From the NCBI GenBank assembly GCA_947650285.1, contig CANTFL010001287.1, positions 124,001-188,000 on the forward strand: a DNA stretch of 64,000 nucleotides. The letters are read 5' to 3'. The notes under the pieces are model-generated. The model had not been told where the DNA came from, did no database searches, and saw only the letters and a list, made by a program, of their open reading frames with translations. Origin of the DNA: Hyaloperonospora brassicae. Taxonomy: Eukaryota; Oomycota; Peronosporomycetes; Peronosporales; Peronosporaceae. The position numbers were made by a program, and so were the translations under genes. Below are positions 1 through 9,500 of this stretch, in pieces; the stretch's first letter is position 1, and each line of letters opens with the position of its first letter.

Positions 1-410
1 TCAGTCACATGGATCTACTTTACTGATAGGGGGAGCAACCGTTACGTCTACGGATCGATTTTCTGTATACTGTGGTGGGGAGTGCAGCTGGCGGTGGTCG
101 TGGCGCTCACCCCCATGGACGCAGCAATCGCGAGGATGAAGACGGCGTTGAAACGGACGCGTGTGGTTGCGTGGAGGTGACTTTGGTACTGAGAAAGAAC
201 ACGCACGCGGTGGCGACACTCTTAACAATGAATGGCGGCGTGCGGTTGCCGTGTTGAGACTCGTGATATTGCAGCAAAGGAGACGAGCGAAGTAAGCAGA
301 GGCGCAAGCACGGGGAGGACTCGACATCAACTTTAGTGCGGTCGTCAATCATTGGCATTGTAATGTCGCAACCAATCACGCGGAACGCTTTGCTTGTTGA
401 CACAACTCGT
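1..410. other. Left edge, no gene recognised
   Basis: Short reading frames exist on both strands, but none has a recognisable domain or convincing composition. It is probably the 3' flank of the small gene at 411-935, plus whatever lies outside the window. Confidence 0.4.
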
Positions 411-935
411 TCACTGGTTCTGCGTTTCCTGCACGTCTTTATCGTCGGCGGCTTTCTCCTGAACTGTGGCGAGTGCAGTAGGATTCATAGTCTGCTCCAT
501 ACCGAATCCCAGCAGCTGCTCCGTCACCTGCTTTCCTTCCACCGCTACGAGCACGTTCTGCCGTTCCGCTTGCTGCTGCTGCTCCTTCTTCAACGCCAGC
601 TTTGCTCTCTCGCCTGCCTTTTCCACTTGCTGCAGCTTTCGAAGCTCCTCGAACTGATCAAATGTAAGCTGGTCAGCAACAATCTTCTGTGCTGCTGCCG
701 GCTGCAGCGTCGCGATGACAGAGGCCGGAAATCCAGCACTTGTGAGCTGCTCGCGCGTGTGGCGCGTGATCATGAATGCCACGGACGCTACTCGCGGTCC
801 GTTGCCTGTGCTTCCTGTTCCGTACAGCAACCGATCGAGCCACTTGGACCCATCGTAGTGCCACTTGTTGACGTGGTAGCGTCCCAGGAGGTGCCACCGC
901 TGCAGACGCGCTTGTAAACGCCGTGCGAGGGTCAT
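411..935 (-). CDS. Hypothetical protein, 174 aa, Arg-rich N-terminus and Gln/Glu-rich helix
   Basis: No family was recognised. The reading frame is open further upstream, but the first ATG in frame is at 935, giving 174 residues. The first 25 residues (MTLARRLQARLQRW...) are rich in Arg and hydrophobics without acidic residues, which would suit a mitochondrial presequence; this is inference. The middle holds a helical stretch with the segment FDQFEELRKLQQ, followed by a highly charged run (EKAGERAKLALKKEQQQQ) that probably forms a coiled coil. It is divergent from the HECT ligase gene at 2091, so the two share the 936-2090 intergenic region, which contains a hairpin repeat. Composition and third-position GC look coding, but homology is unverified. 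Confidence 0.55.
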   Translation of the reverse strand: MTLARRLQARLQRWHLLGRYHVNKWHYDGSKWLDRLLYGTGSTGNGPRVASVAFMITRHTREQLTSAGFPASVIATLQPAAAQKIVADQLTFDQFEELRKLQQVEKAGERAKLALKKEQQQQAERQNVLVAVEGKQVTEQLLGFGMEQTMNPTALATVQEKAADDKDVQETQNQ

Positions 936-1158
936 GACACAGTGTCGTTGGCGATGGGAGGTATTGTGAGCCACGCACTTTTTCGTGGACGCTTCGGCTG
1001 ATTTTTTACCGCCCAAAGCGGTGTGATAGACGAGCAAATCGCACCATTCCAAGACCAGAACGCCCTACTTTTGCTTTCACGTGAAAGCTCAACTTGCTCA
1101 ACACGGTCTCTGATGTAGTTACGTGCAGTGGCACACAAAAGGGTTGCGAGGTAGATGG

Positions 1159-1226
1159 CCACCGAGTGCGGAAAGCACCAGTAGGTGCCTTCGAAAGCAC
1201 CTACGGGTGCTCCACGCACTCGGTGG
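1159..1226. repeat. Inverted repeat, 30-nt arms with 8-nt loop
   Basis: The left arm (1159-1188) and right arm (1197-1226) are reverse complements at 26 of 30 positions by direct comparison. The loop contains TTCGAA. The inner arm carries GTAGGTGC / GCACCTAC and the outer arm CCACCGAGTGCG. It could be a small foldback element, or a conserved cis-element in the shared promoter of the two divergent genes. Confidence 0.8.
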
Positions 1227-1784
1227 TCAGAGTGAACAGCGTTGACCTACCGAAACGATGCTCTTCAGCGTCTTGACAGCAGACGATCTGCGTGACAAGA
1301 GCTCATCTCGAAACGCCAAGTCCACGCCTTTGCCGATGCAGTCAAGAGGTTAATCCGGCTGCGCTGGACCGCAGAGAAATAACGCCAGTGCGCCAACAGC
1401 CAAGACGTCCACCACTAAACGGGACGGCCATTACGCCGCCGCTGCGCTTCAAACAGGTGCTCGCGTGGCCGCACGTAGCTTTCGAGCACTGCCAAACCGT
1501 TGCTATCGAGCACGAAACGCTAAACTGGGCGCAAAGCCGGTTGACGGACGTCTCAAGTGCGTGGCTTTCGTGCAAAAGCCCGGCGTTCGTAAGCGCCCGT
1601 TATCGAGCGAGCCTGTCCTGCTCGCTGCGCTTGCACCGAGTCTGCTGAATGGCCTATCGCTAGTGATCACGACGGCCAGCGAGCGTCCAGATAGCGTTGC
1701 GCCTCGTTCGGAGCGACCCGTACCCACCCACACATGTACATACACGCACTCATCCAGTCGTCTCGCTGACGTCTATGCCTCTAC

Positions 1785-1792
1785 TATATAAA
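1785..1792 (+). promoter_or_regulatory. TATA-like box upstream of HECT gene
   Basis: The sequence TATATAAA lies about 300 bp before the HECT start codon, on the coding strand. Its use is unproven; oomycete promoters often rely on initiator elements instead. Confidence 0.3.
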
Positions 1793-1988
1793 TGCAAGTG
1801 GTCCTCCTCGTCCACAAAATTCCCAAACAAAAAACGAACGACCCCAACCAAAGCCGATCGGTCGTCGCGACCGAAAGAGGCGCGCGCGGTCTTTCCCAAC
1901 TCGTCGGTCGGTTTCCAACTTGCGTTCGATTAGCTGAAAGTCCGTCGCGCGGCAGTAATTTTCTGCTTTTCAAGAGTCAGTTGCGCCT

Positions 1989-2009
1989 TCTCTCTCTCTC
2001 TCTCTCTCT
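1989..2009 (+). repeat. (TC)n microsatellite in the HECT 5' leader
   Basis: An uninterrupted TC dinucleotide run of about 21 nt ends 81 nt before the HECT ATG. Such pyrimidine tracts are frequent in 5' leaders. Confidence 0.9.
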
Positions 2010-2090
2010 GTGTTTCCCGCTGTCTCGCTCTCCTGCTCGCGCCGTCTCGGGCCTGGACAGCTGGGCGTCCGGCATACGCAAACTAGTCGC

Positions 2091-4523
2091 ATGACGGCCA
2101 TCTTCGGGCAGGAGCTGAGCCCCGGCATGGCGGCGCTCGTGTACATCTTCCTCGTGCTCGCGCTGCTCGTGCTCTGCGGCTCCATCTGGTACTACTGGAG
2201 CTACGCGCGCAAGATCGAGCGGTTCCTCGCGCGCGACAACCAGAACAACAACATGATGCGCCACGACCTCGTCGACAGCTTTCTCCAGCGCGGTGAACAA
2301 GAGTGGCCGTGCTCGATCTGCTTCCACGACAACCACCCGGACAAGACGAGCTGCGTGATGTGCGGCACGCCGCGCATTGTCACGGCGTCATCGCCGTCGA
2401 GCTACTTGGCGCGCGCCTCGGGGCTGCACAAACAGGACTTTAGTCAGAGCATGCTGAACCAGCAGTCGAGAGTGCGGAGCTTCCACGTCCGACGTCTCAA
2501 GCAGATGGACCTGACGTCCAGACAGAAGGCAGCCGTGCGGCGGCACTTGTGGAAGCGGAAGAGAGGCAACGATGGCGTCATGCGCTGGGTGCGCATTGAT
2601 GCGCAGGACGTCCACGACCTCGACGAGGGCGAGAAGCAGGGGAAGCTGAAAAACCTCCGGGACGGGGCCACGTACACTGGGCTCAGTACGCCCCACAATG
2701 GCACGGCGATATTAGGTGAGGAAGAGTTCACCCGCACGTCCAACACGAGTCGCATCTCGTCGACGTCGTCGCAGAGAGAAGACAATGAGAACATTGCACT
2801 AGCGCTGCGCGATTTCGGGGTCCCCGAGGACGAGGGGCGTCACCCAGACAGCTCGTTCTTGTCGGCAAACAACGAGTTGGGGCGGCCGTCGTTCCAGCCG
2901 CTGCGTGCGACGGCACTGAAGCGTTTGGAAGAAGCAGAGGAGCGACCGACGATGGTATTTTACTCGCAACAGAATCCGTTCAACCCGGCTAATAACAGCG
3001 TGAAGCCGGTCAAGTGTCGAGGCAATAACAAGAGCCAGCTTGGATCAGTCTACCCTTTGGATGGCGCTCACAACGCGCGTGGGTTGAATCACATTGACGA
3101 GAACAGGGAGGGTCTGATCAGCGAGCGCTTGGTCCCTCAGATTGGTGGACAAAATGGAATGGATGATCGTCGATTTGCAGATACGAACGATACCGCCATG
3201 TCCAGTGTGTCTACAGGCTACGTGCGAAATGAAGACGGTGAGGGTGGCTACGAATGGACCCCTGCTGGGACTGTGATTGCTTTTGCAGGCACTAGTCGCC
3301 GGATGGAATGCGAGGATGACCTTGAGGAGATCGCTTCGCTGACTTTCCAGGACAAGAACCGTTGGTTCCTGGAGCAAGTACAGAAGCGCTGGCGGAGTTA
3401 CGAAGAAGGTCACATACAGTTTGTCGTACGACGGGAACATGTTGTGAGCGACTCACTGGAGCAAATGCTGAAGTGCCCGCCTAGTCGCTTTTGGGAGCGA
3501 CTGCGCATTTACTTCGAGAACGAGCCTGGCTTGGATGCTGGCGGTTTGATCCGTGAGTGGTACGAGATTTTGAGCGATTCGCTTTTCAACGACGAGTTTG
3601 GTCTATTTATTTCTACAAAGGGTGAGAACATGGGCTACTGGATTAACCCTGCCTCGGCTTCCAAGGTGCCCAACCACTTGGAGTATTACGAATTCATTGG
3701 TCGTTTGCTTGCCAAGGCGTTGATTGAAGGATACAACATGAAAATGTCGCTTGCGCTGCCTCTGATCAAGCATATTCTTGGCGTACCTATTTCGTTCTCG
3801 GACCTTGAATTTCTGGACGAGGACTTGTACAAGAATGCATTGTGGATGAAACAAAACGATGGTGCTGACCTGCTTGCAATTGATTTCACGGTGCAGGTGA
3901 TTACTTCTGAGGGTAAATCTGAGACGGTGGAGCTGGTACCTGGCGGTGCCACCCGGGATGTCACCGACGAAAACAAGAAGGAGTATTTGGAGCTTTTGCT
4001 GAAGCACTATATGTTTGAGAGCATTTCGGAGCAGCTAGGAGCATTGCTGTTAGGTTTCTACGACGTCATGCCGCAGTTTATTATCACAGTGTTTGATTAT
4101 CAGGAGTTCGACCTTTTGCTATCTGGTGTGCCGGAGCTGGACGTCAACGATTGGCACGCGCACAGTGAGGTACGCTGGGTGAAGCTCGAGAAGCCCACTC
4201 CCGTCGAGCATCGTGTGCTTAAGTGGTTCTGGGAGTGTATGGCTGAATTTACGAGCGAGGAGCGCGCACGATTGCTGCAGTTTGCTACTGGCACTTCTCG
4301 TGTCCCCGTTCAGGGGTTCAAAGCGCTTACGAGCAGCGATGGTCGTGTCCGGCGGTTCACTATCCAGTTTGCACAGCGTGGGCCGCCGCCAACTGGCCTC
4401 ATGCCCAAGGGCCACACGTGCTTCAATCGAATCGATCTACCGCTCTACCACACGAAGGCAGAAATGATTAATTATTTGACGCTTGTGATGAACATGGAGA
4501 TCTCAGGATTTTGGATGGAGTGA
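2091..4523 (+). CDS. HECT-type E3 ubiquitin ligase with TM segment and RanBP2 zinc finger
   Basis: This is an 810-residue, intronless protein. The frame is open back to 2010 without an ATG, so 2091 is the first possible start. Residues about 13-36 form one strongly hydrophobic helix, probably a membrane anchor. A RanBP2-type zinc finger follows (C74, C77, C88, C91 in WPCSICF...CVMCGTP); such fingers often bind ubiquitin or RNA. Residues about 100-430 are low-complexity, acidic and Ser-rich. The C-terminal HECT domain (about 440-810) has the typical FENEPGLDAGGLIREWYE segment and ends with PKGHTCFNRIDLP, where C777 is the thioester cysteine, followed by a conserved C-terminal tail. By family knowledge it accepts ubiquitin from an E2 and transfers it to substrates, here probably at a membrane. 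It converges with NPRL2, 179 bp away. The order TM, RanBP2 finger, HECT is less usual than WW or C2 HECT layouts. Confidence 0.93.
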   Translation: MTAIFGQELSPGMAALVYIFLVLALLVLCGSIWYYWSYARKIERFLARDNQNNNMMRHDLVDSFLQRGEQEWPCSICFHDNHPDKTSCVMCGTPRIVTASSPSSYLARASGLHKQDFSQSMLNQQSRVRSFHVRRLKQMDLTSRQKAAVRRHLWKRKRGNDGVMRWVRIDAQDVHDLDEGEKQGKLKNLRDGATYTGLSTPHNGTAILGEEEFTRTSNTSRISSTSSQREDNENIALALRDFGVPEDEGRHPDSSFLSANNELGRPSFQPLRATALKRLEEAEERPTMVFYSQQNPFNPANNSVKPVKCRGNNKSQLGSVYPLDGAHNARGLNHIDENREGLISERLVPQIGGQNGMDDRRFADTNDTAMSSVSTGYVRNEDGEGGYEWTPAGTVIAFAGTSRRMECEDDLEEIASLTFQDKNRWFLEQVQKRWRSYEEGHIQFVVRREHVVSDSLEQMLKCPPSRFWERLRIYFENEPGLDAGGLIREWYEILSDSLFNDEFGLFISTKGENMGYWINPASASKVPNHLEYYEFIGRLLAKALIEGYNMKMSLALPLIKHILGVPISFSDLEFLDEDLYKNALWMKQNDGADLLAIDFTVQVITSEGKSETVELVPGGATRDVTDENKKEYLELLLKHYMFESISEQLGALLLGFYDVMPQFIITVFDYQEFDLLLSGVPELDVNDWHAHSEVRWVKLEKPTPVEHRVLKWFWECMAEFTSEERARLLQFATGTSRVPVQGFKALTSSDGRVRRFTIQFAQRGPPPTGLMPKGHTCFNRIDLPLYHTKAEMINYLTLVMNMEISGFWME

Positions 4524-4702
4524 AGTGAAAAGTTGGTCGTGGGCATCCGACTGACACGAATAACATGCGATCTTGGGCGAATCGGTGGAGAGTGACATGT
4601 CATCCGCCATAGGTTCGCACGGACAACGCGTGTGCAGATAGAGGAGAAATGCAATTTGTTGACGCCGACCCTCGTTTTGCTATTCCCAGGTTTGTCGTAT
4701 GC

Positions 4703-6501
4703 TTACTTGTGCACGGCGCAGCAGTTTGGATTTATCTGAATGGTGGACTCCACGTCGGCGTAGCGCAGCAAGAATTTGGTGCAAATGTCGTCTGTGTTGT
4801 GGCTGCCATTCATCATACGAAGCAAGTCTTTTTCCAACTGGTTGGCCTTGGAGATCAGACCTCTTTTCGAAGACGACAGAGAAGCCACGTTGCTTCCACT
4901 TCCACCGGAGCTGCCACCCACAACGTTCGCGTTCGATGTGCCAGACGCCCCATTCGGCTGGATCGCTGAAGGTGCGGCACCGACGGGATTCATTCCCGAC
5001 AGCATTGGGGAGTTTGAGGGTAGCTTAAACGGACGGCCCATTTGCTGTTGCTGCTGGTTTTGTTGCGTTGTCTGCTGGGCCTGCTGCTGCTGCTGTTGCT
5101 GAGGGCTGGAACTGCGATCGATACAGATGGGGTACCGATGCACACGTCTCAGGAATCCATGGATGAGGCCGAACGTGATGAAACGCCGCACATCGATGAA
5201 AGCGAGTGACTCGAAATACACGACAGCGAAATCGCTCATGCGTAGACTAGGCTGGACGGAACAATACAATGCGAAGATCCGCGCGAACGATGGTGGCGCA
5301 TAACCTGATTTGGCGATATAAACGGCGCACTCCGCTTGCAGCTTCTGGTCGTTTGCCAGCACGGCGATTTTTGGCGTGTTTGCGTAAATATTCGAGTGGA
5401 GGAAGATGTCGATGAGCGTCACGCATCCATAGTACAGAAGCTGCCGGACACATTTCTTCACGATCGCAATCTCTACATCTGCCTCAAGGCTGATGCGCTT
5501 CACATACCGAACGCCGTCAATAAAAGGCACAATCTGTTGAAGCGCCAAGTCCCATTCTGCTATATACGCAAGTCATGAACGAGCCAGTGAGCGTCACTTG
5601 GTCAGATATGAACGCATGATTGGCTTTGAGGACCGCACCACTGTTTTCAAGAAGAGCGCGTAGATCTCGAATGGCCACTGGCACTTGATACTCACACACA
5701 GACGGAGGGTCTTGTAAGCTCGGGAAGAGCTTTAGATTGATGATGTTGGCTGCGTCCACTGGAATGGTGCACTCGCCATTCAGCGTCAAGTCCCGCAAAA
5801 TCTGGGGCAGGATTGTCCCCAGTAGCGCTTTTTTGTTTGGATCGTACAGGAAGCCGCTTTCTTTTTCCATTCCCTCGACTACAGCTCCCAACTGCTTTCG
5901 CAGTTCAAACAAGAAAATCATCAGTATCTCCTAGTTAGTATTTTACTTATAAAGGAGCGACCAACCTTTCGTATAATCGGCCGATACGGCGCCGTCTCCA
6001 CATGGTCATTGAATACAAAACCTGCTCGGAACAAACGGACACAAGTGTAGGTCGTCAGGAATGTTGTGCACTGCAATGCGGTTCGGTCATGGACTGTACC
6101 AATGTTAAACAGTAGAGCGTTGCGGTGATACTTGTCGTCTTCAATGCAGACGGGATACCCCACGATCTTCATTTGCTGCGCACGGACTGCCATGCCGCAT
6201 GCAACGTGAGTTCTTGAGTGGCGATATGCATCAGACCCCGTTATTTTTTTTACTGCAACATATTGTAAATTCCCACCCGTGATGATCTTCCCACAAAGCG
6301 CCTTGTCAATGATTATGTAGCCGGACACACTGTCGAACACCTCATTACTCAGGACACTAGTGGCATTGAAAGCGTCAGCGTCGCATTAGCAATGATACCG
6401 ATCAGCTCCACAAGATCGACAGCCTACTTCGGGGGCGCTTGAAAGAGAATAACAGGCCCTGCGACGTTGTCAAACTCGCTGTAGAACAGCCCCTTTATCA
6501 T
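4703..6501 (-). CDS. NPRL2: NPR2-like GATOR1 subunit, six exons
   Basis: Proposed structure: complement(join(4703..5556,5639..5891,5966..6021,6100..6186,6277..6356,6428..6501)), 467 aa; phases agree at every junction. NPRL2 is a subunit of GATOR1, the GAP complex that restrains TORC1 on the lysosome or vacuole when amino acids are scarce. The spliced product follows the family from end to end: FYSEFDNVAGPVILFQAP, NEVFDSVSGYII, KIVGYPVCIEDDKYHRNALL, CTIPVDAANIINLKLF, NSEWDLALQQIVPFIDG, VRQLLYYGCVTLIDIF, FARIFALYCS, and RRFITFGLIHGFLRRVHRYP near the C-terminus. Two introns (6187-6276 and 6022-6099) are multiples of three and stop-free, so the unspliced frame reads through them. The acceptor of the third intron could be 5892 or 5895. 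A Gln-rich and Ser/Gly/Asn-rich insertion follows the RRVHRYP segment and makes it longer than animal NPRL2 (about 380 aa). Confidence 0.9.
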
Positions 6502-9500
6502 GACGTCAGCGTAATTTACAGGGGAGAGCAAATAGACCACTAAAGTGGAAAGAAGGGACGAAATAGCTGTCGCGTATCGCTCATTGAATCAAAAGCATCG
6601 TTCATCTTTCGCTCAAAACAAAAGATCATAGGAATTGTCATTTGAATCGTATAGGAGATGCTTCGATGCGTCTTACATGCATTCACGACCACCTTTCCAA
6701 TGCCCACTTTTTACTCTCCTCATGCTGTATGACCTTGGTCATTATAGCGGATGGAAATGATGCAGCACTTTCGTTATGCGCTGTGACGCACATTTTTTGC
6801 GGGACGCGCTCGTTGTCTATAATTCTGCATGCTGCATCGATATTGACATTAAGGAACGAAATGAGATACCGTTGTCAAAAAGGAAGTGTAGCTGTCTTTG
6901 TAGTCAAGTCTCTTCCTCTTTCTACAAAGCTGTGTCGCTGGTACAAATCGGGCGCTTCTGTATTCTGTGCGGCGGCAAGTCGCAAATTCCTGGATGCATT
7001 GCCACGGCAATTTAGGCCGTGGGTACGTCTAACGAAAGTTGTAAGTGAAAAAGAGCTTTGCTGGCATTTCTGGTGCATCGGACCACGTGCCGCGGGCAGT
7101 TGAGAGATGTGAGCTCTATAAGGTAAAAAGCGGTGGGTGACACTGATAAAACGCTAAATGCTGATTTGAGCCGCGTACCTCTTTTACAAACAGAAGTGAG
7201 TAAAGTTAGTTATCGGCGACCAAACTAGCTTAAATATGCCGCTAGTTTCGATCCAAAGATTTGTCATACAAAAGCACCACAGAGCGTTCATGTGTGCTCG
7301 ATAAGGGCGCTATAAGGTGCATTGGCATTTCACAGACTATCGTGTTCATTGCAGTATCGTTACTGCTCCAATGAACATGGTTGTCTGTATACATTCTGAC
7401 TGCTAAAGTAACGACTTGCGATTGCCATCGAATAAGTTTGCACGCAGATGACGAATAAATAAATGCTATACGGAAGATGCGAAAATTCGAAGCACTAAGC
7501 TCGTGCCCTGATACGATCGTGATAGGATGCAAACAGTAGATATTCTAATCAGCATTGTCAGCTGACACATTATAATGTCCGGATACGCATACAATACACC
7601 AAGTAATTTGGAACTGCCCGACAAGGTGGGGATCGCGGTAATATAAGCGTGTGTCATGTGGCTTAATGATATCTAGCAAACATCCTGACAGCACCAGAAT
7701 GATCTAGAGCAGCTTGTGTGCACCCTAGCACAGCACATCATGGCTCAATCATAGATGAGATAGCGCGGGTGGTAGTCTATCAGATTAGCTTGAAGCGAAT
7801 CAAGTACAAGGGCACGTTTTGTCTAGAGACACGCAAGGTCGACAAAGTGTGAGCCAGTCTCAACGGTACCAATAGACGTAGCTAAAAGCAGACGATTGTT
7901 TGCAAAAGAACACTTCACAATCCATGCGAGTCGAATGCCTCGCACGGAGTAGTGCTGGAATGTGACGATTTGTAACGCATACATACAATTTTTGTCAACG
8001 ACAGTCGTATCTAGTGAGAGGTGGTACATAAAAGTTTCGCGCCATTCAACTAAGATCTGCTTACGAACAATAGCAATACGGCCTAACATAAACATGTGCT
8101 CACAATGGCTCATTCTATTTTCTAACGTGCTGCCAGGTGTATATCTGGCCTTAAGTACTCCATACTAATTATAAGGACTTTGTGGATTCTCGTAGTCTTA
8201 AGACTAAAATTGTTGCTAGGTTCTACGACAAACATGTACGTCTGTTTGATCCCGACAAAAAAAACAGACTCACATTGATCGTTTTTGTATAGTACCATTA
8301 CATCCATGATAAAACATAATTTGCAGTTGCAGCTATACTATGCACAATCGTGGCGATTGTATCGCCGCGTCAGCAATTTGTGAGGGAAGATCGGGTGACG
8401 CGCTGGCTTATAATTTGCATATCATTGTCCTGCAATCATTCCTTATAACAGTTCAAGGACTGTCCTTAACAGCAGGCTGAGTATGTTTAGCTTTTCAACG
8501 TGATGTATCCGTATGCTACACTTTTTTATTTCTATAAATCAGGGCGTCTATTATAAAAAAAGCCCGAAAAAGAGACAAGGAGATACGTGGAGTATACTTA
8601 GGGTAATCGAAACCTTCAACAGAAGAGCACATGATGATAGCTTCAACGTAAGTGCGAATGGTAGGTTGTCATATATCAACCGCAATATGTCCATACATGT
8701 AAATTTGGCCAGCTCGACACTGGAAGTTAACAACATAGGTTCAGGAAAGATTAAATTTCAATAGTTAGCTCTCCGCTGACTCGATTGTAACGAGATGAAG
8801 AGGTTTACAAAGCTTTATTGCAATCGTCAGAATAACATTGCACCTCTTTGTGAATACGGTACCTTGAAGCTAGATATAATCTAAGATCTGTCATGTCAAT
8901 TCAAACGAGTAATTCAGTACGTGATAAATTGAAAACGGCGGTGGCCATGAACTTCAAACATATGATAGTCATAGCAAACTGTTTACCAGCATTTAGTTCA
9001 CAAATTTGCAAACAGATTACAGCATTACCCAAGCTGCAGTCGAAATCCTGCTTTTAATCGGAACGTTACTGACTAAGAAACTTGTAGGACATATGCGCCG
9101 ATCAAAATTCGCGTACTTTATGATAACTAGGATCTATGTAACGAGTATACTCTTTAAAGACAGCAAATGTATTTTCGCGCCCGGAATCTGAATGCATATC
9201 TGGAAATCTTAATTAGTCATTAACTTGATCCTTCAAGATTCAAGTCATCGTCACCACTCAGCGTTTTCCACAACTGTAAAATACGTGAATAAAATATAAC
9301 TTCTTATGCAAGAAAATGAACAGACTTAACATTATGATGACTTACTCTTCCCTGAGCTACTATGTCACCTCACTAACCCTGCTTCAACCATCGTATAACG
9401 GTTGGCCGCTAGCACTAAGTACTTTTATTTACTGTGCAAACAGGAAACGATACCTGGCGCTAATCGCACCTTTAACTTCATCGTCCTCAACTTCCAACAA

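Larger units (their letters stand above)
936..2090. other. Divergent intergenic / promoter region
   Basis: This lies between two divergently transcribed genes. It contains the long imperfect hairpin at 1159-1226, a TATA-like box at 1785 and a TC repeat just before the HECT gene. Small overlapping reading frames here have no recognisable domains and are not annotated. Confidence 0.5.

Noticed and set aside
2010..2090. Upstream extension of the HECT gene
   Set aside because: The frame starts with GTG after the TC repeat and contains no ATG; 2091 is the first.
8510..8764. 83-codon plus-strand frame in the AT-rich region
   Set aside because: No domain, AT-driven composition and competing antisense frame.
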